From: Terriglobia bacterium
Lineage (GTDB): Bacteria; Acidobacteriota; Terriglobia; Bryobacterales; Bryobacteraceae
Assembly: GCA_020073145.1 (NCBI GenBank)
Contig: JAIQFS010000044.1
Coordinates: 1 to 45,303, forward strand
Reading direction: 5' to 3'
Length of the DNA: 45,303 nucleotides
The number at the start of each line of letters is the position of its first letter. The stretch's first letter is position 1. Shown piece by piece: positions 41,158-45,303 of the stretch. Both the position numbers and the translations under genes were made by a program. Below the pieces are notes generated by a model. The model did no database searches. It was not told where the DNA came from and was given only the letters and a program-made list of their open reading frames with translations.

Positions 41158-43005
41158 TCAATTCTCCGACGGCCTCTCCACGTGATCGATCACCAGGAAT
41201 TCGCGTGGGCCCTTGGTCGCTTCCAGTTTCAACCCCAGTTGTTGCTGCACCACCGTGAAGATCGATGCGGCCGGCGGGGCGTCCGACGGCGGGCCGAATC
41301 CCTCCAGAACTCCGGGAGTACTCTGGTCGACGGCGAATTCCAAATGGAAATTGTACTTACCTGTAAGGCCGGTCTTGTCGAGGATCGGCCGATCCAGCAC
41401 GAGGCCGAGCAGCTTGCAGAAATAGTCGACCGTCACCTCCTCCTCGTTCACCGTGGTGTTTGGCCCTTTCCTGCCACCGACGCCCAAGTCTTTGCAGTAC
41501 GTCTTGCCCGGCGGGGCCGGCCGGAGCGGATACGTCGAGTAATCGGGGCGCACACAACTTCCGTCCGCCACCGGGATCTTGGGTCCTCCCTTGGCCACCG
41601 TCAGTGTGTAAACGCGGACTTGTCGCGTCTCGCGATGCACCTTCAAGTGAAACCGGTCTTCGAGCAGCGCCTGCAGCATCGGACCCTCCATCGTTTCCTT
41701 GCTCGTCTTGCTTTCGGTTGCCGCGTTGATGACGTAATAGTCGGAATAGAGCCAGCCTGGGCCGCCTTGAATGGGCAGAGCCGAGCCCAGCGAGGGCCTG
41801 CCACTCAGTCCGAGCCTGCCGTAAACCCGCTGAATCAGGCCCGCGATCGGATAGGCTGCGGCCAACGCCGCGCATCCGGTGCTGATCCGCGTCTGCGAAA
41901 CGTTGGCGGCGCCTCCGGGTGGGCCTTGCTTGGTGCCGATGCGGCTCCCGCCCGCCACACATGGCTTGACCGAAGCTACTTCGAATTTCGGCGCGGCAGG
42001 CGCTGCGGTTTGCGCCCGCATCGCCGGCGCATTCATCATCCCAACCCAGACCGGAGCAGACAGCGTGGCCACCCCGGCAACCGCTAGGGCGGCTTTCTTC
42101 GCGAACGTCAACTCGCGCGCAATCCGCCCCGTTAGGATGGTGTGAATCCGCCTCTTGAGATCCGAGCCCGTCACGCCGGACACGCACGAGAGTGGCGATT
42201 CGACGTAGAGCTTGCAGACGTTGAGAATGCCCTCCGCATAGTCGCGCGGCTCACTCCCCAGGCTCAAGACGGCTTCATCGCAGGCGCGCTCGCGTTCCTC
42301 CACCAGCCGCGCACCGATCCACCAGACCAGCGGGTGAAACCAGAAAACGGCTTCCACCATCATGTGGATTGAAGCCCATAGGTTGTCGCGGCGGTGGACG
42401 TGGCAGAATTCATGCGCCAGCACGGCCTCCAGTTGCCGCGGCGTCAGGCGCTCCGCGATTCCCGCGGGCAATAGCAGCATGGGCCGCCACCACCCCACGA
42501 CGCCGGGTTCTAGCAGCCCCGGAGCCGACCGGACCTGCACCGTGGGGCAGGCGATTTGCCTGCCGAATCCCACTGGAATCTCCACCCGCGTGCTATCGCG
42601 CACGGCCGCCCGGACGCGCCGCCATCCTCGCATCCGGAGCAGCGCGCTGCCCAGGAATCCACCCGCCCACACCCCCAAAATCGCAAGGCCGATCCAGACG
42701 CCGCGGTCTTGCGGGGCCGGTGCGGTTGGCGCCCCGGCGGGAAATGGCTCGATCACTTGCGCCACCGTGAATGAGACCGCCGGTGTCACCTCCGGTGCCG
42801 TCACTTTCCGCGCAGCCGGCGCCCAATCCAACTGGCTGCCAAGACTCAGCAGCACCGCAAACGGAACCAGGAACTTGACCGACGCGCAGAGCCACAACCA
42901 GTAGCGGACTTGCGCCTGGTTCCGGCGGAAGGCGACCGTCAATAGCCCTGCCGCCGCCGCGAGCACCGTCGATTGCCACAAATGATTCGTCAGTTGAGCG
43001 GTCAT
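41158..43005 (-). CDS. BlaR1-type M56 metalloprotease fused to TIGR03435-like domain
   Basis: A 615-aa membrane protein. The N-terminal half (1-330) is an M56/BlaR1 protease with several membrane segments and H198-E199-x-x-H202 (AHEFCH), and the CDEAVLSLG block carries a further ligand. The C-terminal part (about 340-615) resembles the TIGR03435 family typical of Acidobacteriota: PKFEVASVKPC, LLEDRFHLKVHRETRQV, DKTGLTGKYNFHLEF and the final EFLVIDHVERPSEN. In BlaR1 this place holds a beta-lactam sensor, so here another ligand or signal is expected. Its ATG overlaps the stop of the BlaI-type gene (ATGA), which fixes the pair. Confidence 0.88.
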   Translation of the reverse strand: MTAQLTNHLWQSTVLAAAAGLLTVAFRRNQAQVRYWLWLCASVKFLVPFAVLLSLGSQLDWAPAARKVTAPEVTPAVSFTVAQVIEPFPAGAPTAPAPQDRGVWIGLAILGVWAGGFLGSALLRMRGWRRVRAAVRDSTRVEIPVGFGRQIACPTVQVRSAPGLLEPGVVGWWRPMLLLPAGIAERLTPRQLEAVLAHEFCHVHRRDNLWASIHMMVEAVFWFHPLVWWIGARLVEERERACDEAVLSLGSEPRDYAEGILNVCKLYVESPLSCVSGVTGSDLKRRIHTILTGRIARELTFAKKAALAVAGVATLSAPVWVGMMNAPAMRAQTAAPAAPKFEVASVKPCVAGGSRIGTKQGPPGGAANVSQTRISTGCAALAAAYPIAGLIQRVYGRLGLSGRPSLGSALPIQGGPGWLYSDYYVINAATESKTSKETMEGPMLQALLEDRFHLKVHRETRQVRVYTLTVAKGGPKIPVADGSCVRPDYSTYPLRPAPPGKTYCKDLGVGGRKGPNTTVNEEEVTVDYFCKLLGLVLDRPILDKTGLTGKYNFHLEFAVDQSTPGVLEGFGPPSDAPPAASIFTVVQQQLGLKLEATKGPREFLVIDHVERPSEN

Positions 43006-43403
43006 TTCGACTTCCGCCCCCTTTCTGCTTTGTGTTGCTGCTCAACCTTCTCGATGGTCTTCTCCAGTTCGTGTATGTCCTCGCGAGTCAGCTTTCCCGC
43101 CTCCGCGAGTTGCGCCATCATCGGCTGCGCCCGGCCGCCAAAGAAGCTCAGAATCTCATCGAGCAGCCGGTGCCGCGCCACGTCGCGCGCTACCAGCGGC
43201 TCAAAAATGTGCGCGTTGCTGATCTTGCGGACGCGGCGCACGGCCTTCTTTCCTTCCAGCCGGTACACCGTGGTCTGGATGGTGGTGTAGGCCGGGCGAG
43301 GCTCCGGAAACGCTTCCTGAATCTCCCGAATCGAGGCTTTTCCCTGGGCCCATAGGGCCTCCAGGATCTGTAGTTCGAGCTTGGTGAGCTTGGGTTGGGT
43401 CAT
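43002..43403 (-). CDS. BlaI/MecI/CopY-type transcriptional repressor
   Basis: A 133-aa winged-helix repressor: KLTKLELQILEALWAQGKASIREIQEAF is the wHTH opening, and AYTTIQTTVYRLEGKKAVRR the recognition and wing part. A C-terminal helical dimer and cleavage region follows (residues 75-125). The sequence KISNAHIFEPLV is the typical position of proteolytic cutting. It is co-transcribed with the BlaR1-like protease and should be destroyed by it upon signal. The operator at 43409-43455 lies just upstream. Confidence 0.93.
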   Translation of the reverse strand: MTQPKLTKLELQILEALWAQGKASIREIQEAFPEPRPAYTTIQTTVYRLEGKKAVRRVRKISNAHIFEPLVARDVARHRLLDEILSFFGGRAQPMMAQLAEAGKLTREDIHELEKTIEKVEQQHKAERGRKSK

Positions 43404-43408
43404 GAGGA

Positions 43409-43455
43409 TCTACTATTCACTGCCTAAGTCTACTATTATATAGTAGACCTGTCAA
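43409..43455 (-). promoter_or_regulatory. BlaI-type operator within promoter
   Basis: On the minus strand TTGACA (43455-43450), a 17-bp spacer and TAGACT (43432-43427) form a promoter. A palindrome with perfect 9-bp arms, GTCTACTAT-TAT-ATAGTAGAC (43428-43448), covers the spacer, and one more half-site TCTACTATT lies at 43409-43417. TACTA...TAGTA is the known BlaI/MecI pattern. Autoregulation is expected. Confidence 0.85.
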
Positions 43456-43469
43456 GAGGAACTTTCGCG

Positions 43470-44003
43470 GTGAGCCAGGCTGATCGCGATAGACTTGGGA
43501 AGCTTATGAAGACCAGGACTGGAAGCGGCGCGCCGGCGATCTCACCGGCCAAACACGCAGGCGTCTGGTTGCCTCCGCCCCTGATTTACCTTGCCGTGTT
43601 TGTGCTGGCGCTCTTTCTGCAGGCCCACTGGCGGCTTCCGGCTATTCCGGAAATTCTCAGCGGCGCTGGTGGCCCCGTCTTAATCGCCGCCGGCGTGCTG
43701 TTGTCAGCCTGGAGTATTGGGTTCTTTCGAAGAGCGCGCACCAGCCTCATCCCGATGAAGCCAACCACCGCGCTAGTCATCGCCGGCCCTTATCGGTTCA
43801 CGCGGAACCCCATGTATCTCAGCCTGGTGATCGTGTATCTCGGAGCGGCGTTGCTGTTTCAGATACTGTGGGCGGTACTGCTCACGCCGCTCGTGGTTCT
43901 CGCTGTCCAATTCGGGGTGGTCCGCAAGGAAGAGCGCTACCTGCATGAGAAATTCGGAGAAGACTTCAGCCGCTATCAGGCCTCCGTGCGGCGTTGGATC
44001 TAG
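43470..44003 (+). CDS. isoprenylcysteine methyltransferase-like membrane protein
   Basis: A 177-aa inner-membrane protein with four or five membrane segments and the ICMT/PEMT-type motif GPYRFTRNPMYLSL (residues 106-119) near residue 110, plus a C-terminal EERYLHEKFGEDFSRY pattern. It probably transfers a methyl group from S-adenosylmethionine to a lipid-linked or small substrate; the bacterial substrate is unknown. GTG 43470 and ATG 43506 are both possible starts; the ATG has GGGA nearby. It diverges from the BlaI-type operator and could also be controlled by it. Confidence 0.78.
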   Translation: MSQADRDRLGKLMKTRTGSGAPAISPAKHAGVWLPPPLIYLAVFVLALFLQAHWRLPAIPEILSGAGGPVLIAAGVLLSAWSIGFFRRARTSLIPMKPTTALVIAGPYRFTRNPMYLSLVIVYLGAALLFQILWAVLLTPLVVLAVQFGVVRKEERYLHEKFGEDFSRYQASVRRWI

Positions 44004-44046
44004 ATGAGAGAATGAAGTCGTAAACAAGTTCAAGAGGCAGCCAGAC

Positions 44047-44832
44047 ATGCACCCCATCTCCCTCTTCTCCGCCGCCCTGCTGGCGGCCACTTCCGCGCTG
44101 GCGCAACCGCCGGAGTTGCCGCCGGTTCGAATCATTCTGGTCGGCGATTCCACCGTGGCCCTTCACAACGGATGGGGTCCCGGCTTCTGTGACCGCGTCG
44201 TCCAGCAGGTCGAATGCCTCAACATGGCGAAGAATGGCCGCAGTTCCTCCAGTTATCGCGCGGAGGGCTCCTGGCAAAATGTGCTCGACCAGGTACGCGC
44301 CAACCCGGATCACCGGGTCACCTACGTCCTGATTCAGTTCGGGCACAACGATCAGCCCGGCAAGCCCGGTCGCTCCACCGCCCTGGCCACCGAATTCCCC
44401 GCCAACCTCCGCCGCTACGTGCGCGAGGTCAAGGCCGCTAAGGGGAAAGCCGTGCTCGTCACGTCCCTAACCCGGCGCTCGTTTCGGGACGGAAAAGTGA
44501 ACGACGATCTCGAGCCCTGGGCCGAAGCAACCAAGCGCGTCGCGGCCGAAGAAGGCGTGCCGGTCCTCGATCTTCACGCCGAGAGTCTGGCGGCGGTGCA
44601 GCAGATGGGCCCGGTGGAAGCCAACACGCTGGCGATGGCGCCGCCTCCGTCCGCAGTGGCCGACAGCGCCGCGACCGGAACTTCTCTGCCGGCTCCCAAG
44701 GCCGACGGTGACGCCGGCCCGGTTTTCGATTACACCCATCTCGGAGCCAAAGGCTCTGCCTTCTTTGGCCGCATGGTAGCTGCAGAATTGGTGAAAGCGA
44801 TCCCGGACTTGCAGCCGTTCCTCCGGCCGTAG
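44047..44832 (+). CDS. SGNH rhamnogalacturonan acetylesterase-like protein
   Basis: A 261-aa exported esterase. The signal peptide runs to about residue 19. SGNH blocks: GDST with S35, NGRSSSS, FGHND, and the final D-x-T-HLG (DYTHLGAKG). Enzymes of this group remove acetyl groups from rhamnogalacturonan and fit the sugar locus at 5337-21701, although they are 22 kb apart. A Pro/Ala-rich insert near residue 195-225 is not seen in all members. The substrate is inferred from family and context. Confidence 0.85.
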   Translation: MHPISLFSAALLAATSALAQPPELPPVRIILVGDSTVALHNGWGPGFCDRVVQQVECLNMAKNGRSSSSYRAEGSWQNVLDQVRANPDHRVTYVLIQFGHNDQPGKPGRSTALATEFPANLRRYVREVKAAKGKAVLVTSLTRRSFRDGKVNDDLEPWAEATKRVAAEEGVPVLDLHAESLAAVQQMGPVEANTLAMAPPPSAVADSAATGTSLPAPKADGDAGPVFDYTHLGAKGSAFFGRMVAAELVKAIPDLQPFLRP

Positions 44833-45240
44833 CGCCCTACGGCATCCAGAAGACCACCACGCCTCGGACCCCCGACGATCGTCGCCGCACACGCGCTTGG
44901 CCTCTGTGCAAACAACGAAACCGCCCATCGAAAGCAAACAGAAACTCCAGGACGTGGTAAAGGATCGACTTGGAATTTCGGTCGCAAGCGACACCGCCTG
45001 AAAATCTCAGAACACCTGTTTCGGGATGTTGGCGATAGCCTCGTTTATCATTCACTACTGGAGTTGGCAAGCGGCGATTAGGTTAGGGTCAGATGTTCGT
45101 GTGGACAGCTTGGGGCTTGGCGGCCTCTCCGAACGCAGTTCGATCAATGTCCGAGTCGCCGACCAGAACGAAGCCGCTGGGCGGCGGACGCTTCGCGTGG
45201 GTGGCAGGTAGAGGCACTCGTCTTCTGCGAGGAGTAGTGT
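44833..45240. other. gene-poor stretch before recombinase start
   Basis: No real gene is visible; the short open frames have poor composition and no ribosome-binding site. The start region of a recombinase follows at 45241. Confidence 0.35.
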
Positions 45241-45270
45241 ACGGGTCACAAGGAGGTCCCTGTGACCCGT
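45241..45270 (+). promoter_or_regulatory. hairpin holding Shine-Dalgarno and start codon
   Basis: ACGGGTCACA (45241-45250) and TGTGACCCGT (45261-45270) are perfect 10-bp arms around a 10-nt loop AGGAGGTCCC. The Shine-Dalgarno sequence is in the loop and the GTG start (45262) in the 3' arm. In mRNA this would sequester the start codon. It may also be a DNA-level operator. Confidence 0.65.
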
Positions 45271-45303
45271 CTTCGCAAAGTCATGCTGGAGGAACTCCAG
45301 CGA
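45262..45303 (+). CDS. probable tyrosine recombinase, N-terminus only
   Basis: Only 14 codons are inside the window (VTRLRKVMLEELQR). AGGAGG is 5 nt upstream of the GTG. The opening resembles the N-terminal core-binding domain of XerC/D- and IS91-type tyrosine recombinases (MTRLRxxMxEELQxR). The rest lies beyond the window. The family call is from a short match and is tentative. Confidence 0.45.
   Translation, partial: MTRLRKVMLEELQR

Overview
The window is GC-rich bacterial DNA that most resembles a soil Acidobacteriota genome of the Bryobacterales/Solibacter type. The pointers are two very large Oar-type TonB-dependent receptors with an N-terminal carboxypeptidase-regulatory-like domain, a BlaR1/M56 protease fused to a TIGR03435-type domain, a DUF6152 protein beside a large exported protein of unknown function, and many exported enzymes. 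The taxonomy is inferred from family content; no marker gene was available.

Layout. (1) 1-2473: right end of an integrative element with a tyrosine integrase (1057-2247), a small Cys/His-rich gene coupled to it, and a 45-bp copy of the 3' end of a tRNA-Pro(TGG) gene at 2429-2473. (2) 2474-5165: a segment closed by a second identical tRNA-Pro 3' end. It holds a three-repeat TonB_C protein, two overlapping unknown genes and a 14-bp tandem repeat. (3) 5296-21701: a rhamnogalacturonan-I/L-rhamnose locus. The + strand carries GH2, GH28 and GH106 enzymes as one operon. A RhaT-type rhamnose transporter and a hybrid IclR-HTH/sugar-binding regulator follow, then a minus-strand series: TonB receptor, GH105, exported VOC protein, rhamnose isomerase, rhamnose mutarotase. 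A rhamnogalacturonan acetylesterase-like SGNH protein at 44047-44832 fits the same pathway.

(4) 22279-27354: an intact tRNA-Thr(TGT) gene followed by two further copies of its sequence (76-nt and 47-nt), bracketing two cargo segments. The first holds a secreted M48-like metalloprotease and a zinc-ribbon protein with a deoxyribosyltransferase/TIR-like domain. The second holds a decayed integrase and small exported proteins. (5) 27355-34191: an IS-like end, a gene fragment, small unknown genes, a duplicated-domain exported protein with a DUF6152 partner, and the second TonB receptor with a good sigma-70-type promoter. (6) 34465-44832: MBL-fold hydrolase, exported unknown, a RibBA-like protein with altered catalytic motifs, the Ku/LigD end-joining pair (LigD is split at an A9 tract), a BlaI/BlaR1-type regulatory pair with a clear operator, a methyltransferase and the SGNH esterase. 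(7) 44833-45303: a gene-poor stretch, then the start of another probable tyrosine recombinase whose ribosome-binding site and start codon lie inside a perfect hairpin.

How it fits together. The sugar locus supports a path in which secreted or periplasmic enzymes deacetylate and cut rhamnogalacturonan, a TonB receptor and RhaT import products, and RhaM/RhaI start L-rhamnose catabolism (kinase and aldolase are not in the window). Two tRNA genes have served as integration sites, giving the region its accessory segments.
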